Positions 19,099 through 26,626 of a stretch of 64,000 nucleotides of DNA are shown here, in pieces. Below the pieces are notes generated by a model. That model saw nothing but the letters and a program-made list of their open reading frames with translations, was not told the DNA's origin and did not search any database. Source of the DNA: Paenibacillus tengchongensis. Its GTDB lineage: Bacteria > Bacillota > Bacilli > Paenibacillales > Paenibacillaceae. The first letter of the stretch is position 1; each line of letters starts with the position of its first letter. The position numbers and the translations under genes were made by a program. Where the stretch lies: NCBI RefSeq assembly GCF_008973665.1, contig NZ_WACP01000009.1, positions 62,001 to 126,000 of the forward strand, given 5' to 3'.

Positions 19099-19102
19099 CC
19101 TA

Positions 19103-19131
19103 AGCATAATAGATTCGCCGTCAAAAATCAA
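19103..19131 (-). promoter_or_regulatory. Probable mraZ/dcw promoter
   Basis: On the minus strand TTGATT (19131-19126) is followed at 17 bases by TATGCT (19108-19103). Transcription would start just upstream of, or within, the MraZ boxes, so MraZ binding would block it. The element fits sigma-A but is not a perfect match. Confidence 0.5.
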
Positions 19132-19275
19132 AAACCTTCTTCATGTGCGAGGTAATTTTTTCATATATGTCAAGTGAGTACTTTCGCTGAACTTGTTTAA
19201 GGTGTGAACTGGTCCTAAATCGGGTACATAATATCTTGAGTCTATATACCAGCCCAACCATACAGGAGGGACACC

Positions 19276-20082
19276 ATGGGTAAATATATTGAAGTGGAGA
19301 GCAATGTAAAGCTGTACGTCGAGGATATCGGCTCGGGGACACCGGTCATTTTTATCCACGGCTGGCCCCTGAATCATAAAATGTTTGAGTACCAGTTCAT
19401 TGATTTAGCGGAAAAAGGGTTCCGCTGTATCGGGATCGATCTCCGCGGCTTTGGAAAATCGGATGCCCCGTGGGAAGGATACTCCTATGAGCGGCAGGCG
19501 GACGACATCCGAGCGGTTATTGACGCTTTGAATTTACACAACGCCGTGCTCGTCGGCTTTTCGATCGGGGGCGCGATTGCCGCCAAATATATGGCCCGGC
19601 ATGCCGGATATGGGATTACAAAGCTGCTGCTGGTCGGCGCAGCCACACCATCCTTTGTCCAACGTTCCGATTTCGCGTTCGGCTCACCGGAGGTTGTAGT
19701 CAACAATCTGATTATCAGCACTCATCTGGACCGTCCGGATATGGTGACGGATCTGGGCATGAAATTTTTCGCCAAAAAAGGCAGCGCAAGCTTTACAGCC
19801 TGGTTCGCTTCGCTTGGTATGGAAGCCTCGGCCCAAGGCACGCTGAAAGACGCGGCCTCACTGCGCGATGAGGATCTTCGTGCCGATCTGCCGCTCATTC
19901 ATGTGCCGACTGCCATCTTTCACGGCACTCAGGACAAAATCGTTCCTTTCGAGCTCGCGGAGCAGACCCAGCTGTTAATCCCGGGGTCGCTCCTTGTTCC
20001 ATTTGATGAGAGCGGCCACGGGCTGCTGTTTGATGAACCGCGTAAATTCAATGACAGCCTGTATCAATTTATCAGCATGTAA
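19276..20082 (+). CDS. Alpha/beta-fold hydrolase
   Basis: Predicted soluble hydrolase of 268 residues with an alpha/beta fold. The oxyanion region HGWPLNH (near residue 29), nucleophile elbow GFSIGG (serine near 96), the Asp in HGTQDKIVP (near 217) and the His in ESGHGLLFD (near 245) make a complete triad. Related families include non-haem peroxidases and esterases; the substrate cannot be told from sequence. It is transcribed alone, divergent from mraZ, with AGGAGGG before its ATG, and is not part of the usual dcw neighbourhood, so it is probably an insertion. Confidence 0.88.
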   Translation: MGKYIEVESNVKLYVEDIGSGTPVIFIHGWPLNHKMFEYQFIDLAEKGFRCIGIDLRGFGKSDAPWEGYSYERQADDIRAVIDALNLHNAVLVGFSIGGAIAAKYMARHAGYGITKLLLVGAATPSFVQRSDFAFGSPEVVVNNLIISTHLDRPDMVTDLGMKFFAKKGSASFTAWFASLGMEASAQGTLKDAASLRDEDLRADLPLIHVPTAIFHGTQDKIVPFELAEQTQLLIPGSLLVPFDESGHGLLFDEPRKFNDSLYQFISM

Positions 20083-20106
20083 TACTTCGTCTTCTCCCCC
20101 ATAAAC

Positions 20107-20150
20107 GGCAGCATGCCCGGGCCATTTCCATGGCTTCCGGGCATGCTGCC
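20107..20150. terminator. Bidirectional hairpin between hydrolase and ahcY
   Basis: A 14-base perfect inverted repeat (20107-20120 and 20137-20150) with an inner CCAT/ATGG stem lies between the two convergent genes. There is no long T run on either side, so it may be a weak terminator or an mRNA 3-prime stabiliser for both. Confidence 0.55.
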
Positions 20151-20162
20151 GATTCGTATGGA

Positions 20163-21434
20163 TTAATCACCGAGCTTCCAGCTGTCCAGATACTCCACCT
20201 GTGCCGGGGTAAGGCTGTCGATGGAAATACCGAGGCTTTCCAGTTTGTAGCGGGCAACCTGTTCGTCCAACTCATAAGGCACGTTTTCCACTTTGACGCC
20301 GATATTCTTGTAATTGTCGTTCACATATTTCAGCGACAGCGCCTGGAGTGCGAAGGTCGTATCCATGATCTCCGCAGGATGTCCGTCGGCTGCGCCAAGG
20401 TTAACGAGCCGTCCTTCAGCCAGCAGATACAGCTTGCGGCCGTCCTTCAGCTGATATTCTTCGATGTTCTTGCGCACCGTGCGCCGCGAAGCTGCACGCT
20501 CCGCCAGCTCCGGCTTATTGACCTCCACGTCGAAATGCCCGGCGTTGCACAGAATGGCTCCGTCCTTCATCACATCGTAATGTTCACCGCGGATGACATA
20601 CTGGTTGCCGGTAACGGTAACGAAGAAATCGCCGCGTTTGGCTGCTTCCAGCATCGGCATCACCTGGAATCCGTCCATATGGGCCTCCACCGCTTTGATG
20701 GCGTCCACTTCAGTCACGATTACGTTTGCTCCCAGGCCCTTGGCCCGCATCGCAACCCCTTTTCCGCACCAGCCATAGCCCACGACAACCACGGTCTTGC
20801 CGGCGACAATAAGGTTGGTGGTGCGCATGATGCCGTCCCAGGCCGATTGACCGGTGCCGTAACGGTTATCGAACAAATACTTGCAATAAGCATCGTTGAC
20901 GGCAACCATCGGGAATTTAAGAATGCCTTGCTTCTGCAGCGCTTTGAGCCGGATAATGCCGGTAGTCGTCTCTTCGGCGCCGCCGCGGAGGTTCTCCATC
21001 AAGTCAGGCCGTTCGGCATGCAGCAGGGTGGCGAAATCGCCGCCGTCGTCGATAATCAGGTCCGGCTTACTTTCCAGCGCCTTGATGTTCAGCGCTTTAA
21101 ACTCTTCGGGCGAGGGATTATACTTTGCGAACACGGTAATTCCATCCTCCACAAGCGCTGCACAAACATCGTCCTGCGTCGACAGCGGATTAGAGCCGGT
21201 GATGGTCACCTCTGCTCCGCCGGCCTGCACAACTTTGGCCAGATAGGCCGTCTTGGCTTCCAGATGCAGTGTGATTGACACCTTGAGCCCCTTGAACGGC
21301 TGCTCTGCCTCGAACTGCTCGCGGACACGGTTCAGCACCGGCATATGCTGGCGGACCCAGTCGATTTTGAGATGGCCTTCGGGAGCAAGCGACATATCGG
21401 CGACAATGCTGTTTTCTTTCGACAATGAACTCAT
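20163..21434 (-). CDS. ahcY: Adenosylhomocysteinase
   Basis: Hydrolyses S-adenosylhomocysteine to adenosine and homocysteine, recycling the by-product of SAM-dependent methylation. The 423-residue product has the substrate-domain motifs SNPLSTQDD and the NAD-binding GYGWCGKG loop (near residue 221), plus NAGHFDVE. It lacks the C-terminal extension with the Lys and Tyr that clamp NAD in the mammalian and proteobacterial forms, and ends YLDSWKLGD as in the shorter archaeal/Thermotoga-like type. It follows bshC by 27 bases and is probably in its operon. Most Bacillus species use the MtnN/LuxS route instead. Confidence 0.95.
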   Translation of the reverse strand: MSSLSKENSIVADMSLAPEGHLKIDWVRQHMPVLNRVREQFEAEQPFKGLKVSITLHLEAKTAYLAKVVQAGGAEVTITGSNPLSTQDDVCAALVEDGITVFAKYNPSPEEFKALNIKALESKPDLIIDDGGDFATLLHAERPDLMENLRGGAEETTTGIIRLKALQKQGILKFPMVAVNDAYCKYLFDNRYGTGQSAWDGIMRTTNLIVAGKTVVVVGYGWCGKGVAMRAKGLGANVIVTEVDAIKAVEAHMDGFQVMPMLEAAKRGDFFVTVTGNQYVIRGEHYDVMKDGAILCNAGHFDVEVNKPELAERAASRRTVRKNIEEYQLKDGRKLYLLAEGRLVNLGAADGHPAEIMDTTFALQALSLKYVNDNYKNIGVKVENVPYELDEQVARYKLESLGISIDSLTPAQVEYLDSWKLGD

Positions 21435-21461
21435 AACGAACCTCCAAATAGTTATTGGTAG

Positions 21462-23093
21462 CTACATATAGATCATGCGGTGAGTACCGCTGAAATCCGA
21501 AGGCACCGCCATCAGCTCATCCAGCCAGGAAAGGCCGTAGCGGTTCAAGTAATACATAATATTATACACCCGCTCTTGAGGCTTGCCGAGCGGCATAAGC
21601 GACAGCTCGATCCGCTCCCACTGGCGCAGCGCGGCTTCGTTTCTCTTCTCCAGCGCATCCTGGGCCTTGTCCTGCAGAAAGGAGATCTGCTCCAGAATCT
21701 TGGTCTTGTTGTTCTCCCCCAGCTTGATCAGGCCCGGCTGGATCTGCCCGAGCTGTCCGATCAACGGTTCGTATACCTCGGTGAACGCCTGCTTAGCTTC
21801 GGCAAAACGCCGGCCGAGCTCCAGCTCATCCGTACTGGCCAGCCATTCCTGACGCTTACTGTCCAGACCTGAGCGTACATCGGAGAACGATAAATTGTAT
21901 TTATCCATATGCTTCTGCAGCGTGCCCTCCACTACGGTAAAGGACATCCGCGGCAGGATTAGCGGCATCTGTCCGCCAATGGTCCGGAAAGCTGCGTGCG
22001 GGATAGCCCAGTAGGCAATCTCGCCCTGGCCGAGCACCGTCGCAAGTACCGGCAGCACATAATCCTGCATCAGGGGCCGGGTCAGCACATTGTTGCTGAA
22101 ATGTTCCGGATGCTCTGCAAGCAAAGCCAGCAGTTCGTCACGGGAGAACGCAACGCGGCCTTTACGGTCGGTGAAGCGTCCGTCCTGCTTGTACAGCAGC
22201 AGCCGTGTGCCTTCATGGATGTAGAAGATGTTGGCGTTACCGGCGGTCACATCCGCCTGAAGCTCATAGCCGCTGGAAGTGAGCGCAGTCGAAGCCTCCA
22301 GGTATGCCGCCTCCAGCTCATCGTTGCGTTCAATCAATGTACGGAAGAACGGCTGTTCCAGCCTGCGCAACGCCGGGTCGGCGGAATCGAGCAGGATCAG
22401 CCCGAATCTGCCGAATAACGAGCCCAGCAGCTTGGCGAACGCATCGCTCATGCTGTCTGCCGTATGCGCAGCTTCAGCAGCCATCTCCAGCATCTGCGGT
22501 TTGAATTCACTGTCCTGCAGCAGGCCGTCCAGCTCTTCCAGCACCTGCCGCCAGCTCTCCTCCCCGACGGGAATATGGCTGACTGAGCCGCGCGGCCCTT
22601 CCGGCCGGTCGATCTTGATGCGGGTAATTTCGCCGGACCGGTTCAGTACATAGGTATGGTTAACCTCATCCCAGTCGTGGTCTTCGCCGGCGATCCAGAA
22701 GAGCGGCACTACCGGACGGCCCAGCTGCACTGCAGCCTCCCGCGCCGCCTGGATGACGGTCATTGCTTTATAGACCACGAACAATGGGCCGGTGAACAAG
22801 CCGCTCTGCTGCCCGCCGGTCACCACCAGCGTTCCCGGCTGCTCCAGCAGGGAGAGTGAATCCTGCACCGCTTCATGCTTATTAAATCTTCCATTATATA
22901 AGCGTAGTACGGCTGCCACTTCTTTCCGGCCGGCACGGTTATGCTCTGATTGATCCAGCCACTGTGCACGGGCTTGCCTGCTTTCCGGGTTGCGGAACTC
23001 TCCTCCGTAGAACCGGCTGACTTTCTCATAATGATCTATATAATCTCGCGCAAGCGCTGACCCGCCGGGGAGCGGTTCCGGTAATACATTCAT
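21462..23093 (-). CDS. bshC: Bacillithiol synthase BshC
   Basis: Putative cysteine ligase of bacillithiol synthesis, adding cysteine to glucosaminyl-malate; the thiol is the glutathione substitute of many Firmicutes. The 543-residue product has the family N terminus (region FYGGEFRNPES), the nucleotide-binding-like VTGGQQSGLFTGP stretch (near residue 91) and FWIAGEDHDWDEV (near 132), and a long C-terminal coiled coil. Length is normal. ATG behind AGGAGG. In B. subtilis bshC (yllA) lies just upstream of mraZ; here ahcY and the hydrolase intervene. Confidence 0.95.
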   Translation of the reverse strand: MNVLPEPLPGGSALARDYIDHYEKVSRFYGGEFRNPESRQARAQWLDQSEHNRAGRKEVAAVLRLYNGRFNKHEAVQDSLSLLEQPGTLVVTGGQQSGLFTGPLFVVYKAMTVIQAAREAAVQLGRPVVPLFWIAGEDHDWDEVNHTYVLNRSGEITRIKIDRPEGPRGSVSHIPVGEESWRQVLEELDGLLQDSEFKPQMLEMAAEAAHTADSMSDAFAKLLGSLFGRFGLILLDSADPALRRLEQPFFRTLIERNDELEAAYLEASTALTSSGYELQADVTAGNANIFYIHEGTRLLLYKQDGRFTDRKGRVAFSRDELLALLAEHPEHFSNNVLTRPLMQDYVLPVLATVLGQGEIAYWAIPHAAFRTIGGQMPLILPRMSFTVVEGTLQKHMDKYNLSFSDVRSGLDSKRQEWLASTDELELGRRFAEAKQAFTEVYEPLIGQLGQIQPGLIKLGENNKTKILEQISFLQDKAQDALEKRNEAALRQWERIELSLMPLGKPQERVYNIMYYLNRYGLSWLDELMAVPSDFSGTHRMIYM

Positions 23094-23218
23094 GTGTAAC
23101 TGCCTCCTGTCTCTATCTCTTGCTGTATGTAACCAGAAGTTGATAAACTCTTTATGATTGTATCCAATGTGAAGGGCTGCGTCAAAGAAGAAAGCAGAAA
23201 TGAGTTACCTGCATTAAT

Positions 23219-23272
23219 CAAAAGAGAGACAATCCCCTAGTAGATCACTCTACATTGAGATTGCCTCTTTCA
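23219..23272 (-). terminator. opp operon terminator
   Basis: Downstream of oppF on the minus strand, an imperfect stem AAAGAGGCAATCTC with GGGATTGTCTCTCTTT (long loop) ends in a T run. It should stop opp transcription before bshC. Confidence 0.65.
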
Positions 23273-23289
23273 TACAGTTTTATTGACAT

Positions 23290-24210
23290 TTATGCAAATT
23301 TCTTGGCAACAAAATGTCCTTTGGACACTTCAACAAGCTCAAAATCACTGTCATTCGATTTCTCGCCCGCTGCAAAAATCGGGCTGCCCAGTTCATCGTG
23401 CAGATGAATGCGTTTCTTGTTCGCTTCAACTTCAGGATCAGGGACAGGAATTGCAGACAAGAGGGATTTCGTGTAGGGATGAAGCGGATTGGCATACAGC
23501 TCTTCGCTTTCCGCCAACTCAACCATACGGCCCAGATACATTACCGCTACGCGGTCACTGATATGCTTAACCATGGACAAATCATGCGCAATGAACAGAT
23601 AGGTAAGTCCAAGACGGTCCTGCAGTTCCTTCAGCAAGTTTACAACCTGCGCCTGAATAGATACGTCCAGTGCCGAGATCGGTTCATCGCAGACGATGAA
23701 TTTCGGATTCACAGCAAGCGCGCGGGCAATACCGATACGCTGCCGTTGGCCCCCTGAGAACTCATGGGGATAACGAGTGGCATGGTCATGATTCAGACCC
23801 ACCAGATCCAGCAGCTCTTCAATCCGTTTCTTGCGCTCCGCACGGCTTCCGGCCATACCGTGAATATCCAGCGCTTCGCCGATGATATCGGATACCGTTA
23901 ACCGCGGATTAAGGGATGCGTATGGATCCTGGAAAATCATTTGCATATCGCGGCGCAGCGCCTTCATTTTACCAGGGGATAACTTATAAATGTCAGTGCC
24001 GTTGAACTTGACACTTCCGGCAGTTGGTTCATACAAGCGCAGAACCGTCCGTCCGGCCGTCGTCTTACCGCAACCGGATTCGCCTACCATCCCGAGGGTT
24101 TCACCTTCATGAATGGCAAAATTAATATTATCAACAGCTTTAAGGACTTTACCTTTGCCTACATTAAAATACTTCTTAAGCCCTTCAACTTCGATCAGAT
24201 TTTTACTCAA
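23290..24210 (-). CDS. oppF: Peptide ABC transporter ATP-binding protein OppF
   Basis: Cytoplasmic ATPase subunit of an oligopeptide importer. The 306-residue product has Walker A GESGCGKTT (near residue 40), the Q-loop MIFQDPYASLNP (near 90), the ABC signature SGGQRQRIGIARAL (near 147) and Walker B FIVCDEPISALDV (near 169), followed by the oligopeptide/dipeptide C-terminal domain. It starts with TTG behind GGAGGTG. Normally it pairs with OppD as a heterodimer, but the oppD gene immediately upstream is a relic here, so OppF must homodimerise or borrow a partner. Confidence 0.95.
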   Translation of the reverse strand: MSKNLIEVEGLKKYFNVGKGKVLKAVDNINFAIHEGETLGMVGESGCGKTTAGRTVLRLYEPTAGSVKFNGTDIYKLSPGKMKALRRDMQMIFQDPYASLNPRLTVSDIIGEALDIHGMAGSRAERKKRIEELLDLVGLNHDHATRYPHEFSGGQRQRIGIARALAVNPKFIVCDEPISALDVSIQAQVVNLLKELQDRLGLTYLFIAHDLSMVKHISDRVAVMYLGRMVELAESEELYANPLHPYTKSLLSAIPVPDPEVEANKKRIHLHDELGSPIFAAGEKSNDSDFELVEVSKGHFVAKKFA

Positions 24211-24276
24211 AGGTACTGCACCTCCTTGTCCATCGAATACTTCTAATTAACTCCGGCAACTCTGCAAATGCTGTTG

Positions 24277-24525
24277 TCATCCTGGAAATCCGTGGAGATA
24301 TTGGTTAAAGCGAGCCTCCGCATCTATAATGCCAACATTGCTTAGCATCCCGACAAATCAATTGTCCGCTTCGGCCGCTGACATTTCTGATGTTTGTTCA
24401 AAACTTATGTTATCCGTATACCCGTACTAATCGCTGGGCTTAAGAAGTCATCGGGTCTTGAAGTATCATGCCAATATCTTTACCGCGAATCGTTACCACT
24501 TCAATTCAGAAAGTTCAGGAACTTT
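24277..24525 (-). pseudogene. oppD: Decayed oppD relic (ATPase subunit)
   Basis: Between oppC and oppF, on the minus strand, three frames in turn encode pieces of the second Opp ATPase. IRGKDIGMILQDPMTS then a stop (24493-24440) is the Q-loop region. Next, in another frame, comes SPAISTGIRIT then a stop. Then VGIIDAEARFNQYLHGFPG and a stop (24336-24277) reach the start of the ABC signature. Walker A, Walker B and the whole C-terminal half are gone. A functional oppD is about 1 kb. I infer large deletions at both ends plus several frameshifts and stops. The relic directly abuts the oppC stop codon. Confidence 0.85.
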
Positions 24526-25473
24526 CTACTTCTTCAATTTAGGATCCAGTGCATCACGAAGTCCATCACCGAAAATGTTAAAGGACAACATGGTTAAACT
24601 GATAACAAGGGCAGGGAAAATCATCCGCCATGGATAGTACATCCAACCTGTAAGCGAGTCGTTAATCATAGAACCAAGTGAAGCCACCGGCGCTTGAACA
24701 CCGAGGCCAAGGAAGCTCAGGAAGGCTTCAGAGAAAATGGCGCTTGGTACGGACAAGGTAACGGTAACGATAATCGGTCCCATCGAGTTAGGGAGCAAAT
24801 GCTTGAACAAAAGACGTTTCCAGTCAGCACCCATGGAACGGGAAGCCAGAATAAATTCGCGGCTCTTCAACTGCATGATTTCACCGCGGACAATCCAGGA
24901 CATATTGATCCATCCGGTGATGGTCAGGGCGAGAATAATCGTCCACAAGCTCGGCTCGAAAACAACGAGCAGCATAATTACTACGAGCAGGTAAGGAATA
25001 GAGTACAAAATTTCGGAGAACTTGTTCATTACCGTATCGATACGTCCACCGAAGAAGCCCATGATTCCGCCGTAAACCACGCCGATAATCAAGTCAATAC
25101 AAGCAGCCGCAAGGCCGACGATCAGGGAGATACGGGCACCCATCCAGGTACGAACAAAAACATCGCGGCCGAAATCATCGGTACCAAAGAAGTGTTCGCT
25201 TGAAGGGGGTTTATTGGTATTCATCAAATCGTTGGAATCATACGTATATGGAACCAGATGAGGCGCTACTATCGCCATGATAATAATAATAACCATAACA
25301 ATCAAAGCAGCCATAGCCATTTTATTGGTACGCAAGCGATACCAGGCGTCCTGCCAGGCAGAAAGACTCTCACGTTGAATCGTTTCCGCTTCCCGCTCGT
25401 TAATCCCGACTGTACGGAAATCATCGGGGGACAGTTCTACCTGCGGTGCAACAGTGTTATTATTTGCAGCCAA
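24526..25473 (-). CDS. oppC: Peptide ABC transporter permease OppC
   Basis: Inner permease subunit of the oligopeptide importer, 315 residues. It has the extended OppC N terminus, a first membrane segment (MAALIVMVIIIIMAIVAPHLV) and five more, and the cytoplasmic EAA loop (ASRSMGADWKRLLFKHLLPN) that docks on the ATPases. It follows oppB by three bases, so the two are co-translated. The gene is intact to its TAG stop, which abuts the oppD relic. Confidence 0.95.
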   Translation of the reverse strand: MAANNNTVAPQVELSPDDFRTVGINEREAETIQRESLSAWQDAWYRLRTNKMAMAALIVMVIIIIMAIVAPHLVPYTYDSNDLMNTNKPPSSEHFFGTDDFGRDVFVRTWMGARISLIVGLAAACIDLIIGVVYGGIMGFFGGRIDTVMNKFSEILYSIPYLLVVIMLLVVFEPSLWTIILALTITGWINMSWIVRGEIMQLKSREFILASRSMGADWKRLLFKHLLPNSMGPIIVTVTLSVPSAIFSEAFLSFLGLGVQAPVASLGSMINDSLTGWMYYPWRMIFPALVISLTMLSFNIFGDGLRDALDPKLKK

Positions 25474-25476
25474 CGA

Positions 25477-26409
25477 TTAGCCCTCCTTTCTTCCAGCAAG
25501 TTTGATGCGCGGATCGACAGCAACATAAGCAACGTCTGTGAGGAAGCGTGCAACCATCAGAATGACTCCGTAGAAGATGGTAATCCCCATAATGATCGGA
25601 TAATCACGTGTATTGATTGCTTGAACGAACTGTTTACCGATACCGCCAATGCCAAAGATTTGTTCAATAACTACCGAACCGGTAATAATATTCGCAGTCA
25701 TTGGACCCACATAGGTAATGACCGGCATCACGCCGTTACGCAATACATGGCGGGATAGGATGGAGAACCAGCCCAACCCTTTGGCCTTGGCTGTCTTGAT
25801 ATAATCCGCATGGAGCACTTCAAGCATGCTGGAACGGGTAAGACGGGCAATTACAGCAATCGGCGAGGCCGTAAGCGCCATAACGGGGAGGAAGTAGTTC
25901 ATCGGCCCTTTGAACCCCATTACAGGGAATATTTTCCAGTGATAGGCCAACAGGTATTGCAGCAATGATGCAACTACAAAGCTTGGTACCGCTATTCCCA
26001 ATACTGCCAGCACCATAGCCACATTATCAATCAATCTGCGGTGATACAGGGCTGCAAGCATGCCGAGCACAATGCCGATAATTATCGCCACAATGATAGC
26101 TACGACACCCAGCTTAAGCGATGAAGAGAACGTTTGGGAGATAATATCGGTAACTTCCTGGTTCAGCATCTTCATAGAGATCCCCAGGTCACCTTTAACG
26201 ATATTCTTTAAATATAATACGTACTGCTCGAAGACGGGCTTGTCCAAATTGTACTGCGCATATAAACGCTGCAGAATTTGTTCTGGAATTTTCTTTTCTG
26301 ATGTGAACGGATCCCCCGGAATAGCTTTCATTAGGAAGAAGGTCGCAGAAATCAATACAAATAGAGAAACAATCATGTGAACAAACCGGTTTAGAATATA
26401 ACGAACCAT
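25477..26409 (-). CDS. oppB: Peptide ABC transporter permease OppB
   Basis: Permease subunit of the oligopeptide importer, 310 residues with six predicted membrane segments. The N terminus MVRYILNRF and the EAA loop (TAKAKGLGWFSILSRHVLRN) are typical of OppB/DppB. The open frame reaches 26433, but ATG 26409 sits seven bases after AAGGAGGTGATG and begins at the usual membrane segment. It lies downstream of oppA beyond a terminator-like hairpin, so its expression probably depends on read-through. Confidence 0.95.
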   Translation of the reverse strand: MVRYILNRFVHMIVSLFVLISATFFLMKAIPGDPFTSEKKIPEQILQRLYAQYNLDKPVFEQYVLYLKNIVKGDLGISMKMLNQEVTDIISQTFSSSLKLGVVAIIVAIIIGIVLGMLAALYHRRLIDNVAMVLAVLGIAVPSFVVASLLQYLLAYHWKIFPVMGFKGPMNYFLPVMALTASPIAVIARLTRSSMLEVLHADYIKTAKAKGLGWFSILSRHVLRNGVMPVITYVGPMTANIITGSVVIEQIFGIGGIGKQFVQAINTRDYPIIMGITIFYGVILMVARFLTDVAYVAVDPRIKLAGRKEG

Positions 26410-26526
26410 GCCCGCCATCACCTCCTTCGACATTTTTTTTACTTATCTATTTTAAGAAAAAAACAATCGTTTGTCTATTTTCTCAAAATTCTATTTTTGG
26501 TAAAACATAACAAAAAAAGGTCAATA

Positions 26527-26567
26527 CAAAAAAAAGGGATATATATGGAGTTCCACATATATATCCC
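26527..26567 (-). terminator. Intercistronic attenuator between oppA and oppB
   Basis: On the minus strand a perfect 12-base stem GGGATATATATG / CATATATATCCC with an 8-base loop (26567-26536) is followed by a run of eight T. It lies about 60 bases after the oppA stop inside the operon. A leaky terminator here would keep the binding protein in excess over the membrane subunits, a common pattern in such operons. Confidence 0.8.
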
Positions 26568-26626
26568 GAAGTAATATAACTTCAGATACTTATATTACTT
26601 ATATTTTGTTTATTAATCCGTAAGGA

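Noticed and set aside
21435..21461. SAM or SAH riboswitch before ahcY
   Set aside because: Only 27 bases separate it from bshC, too few for either riboswitch.
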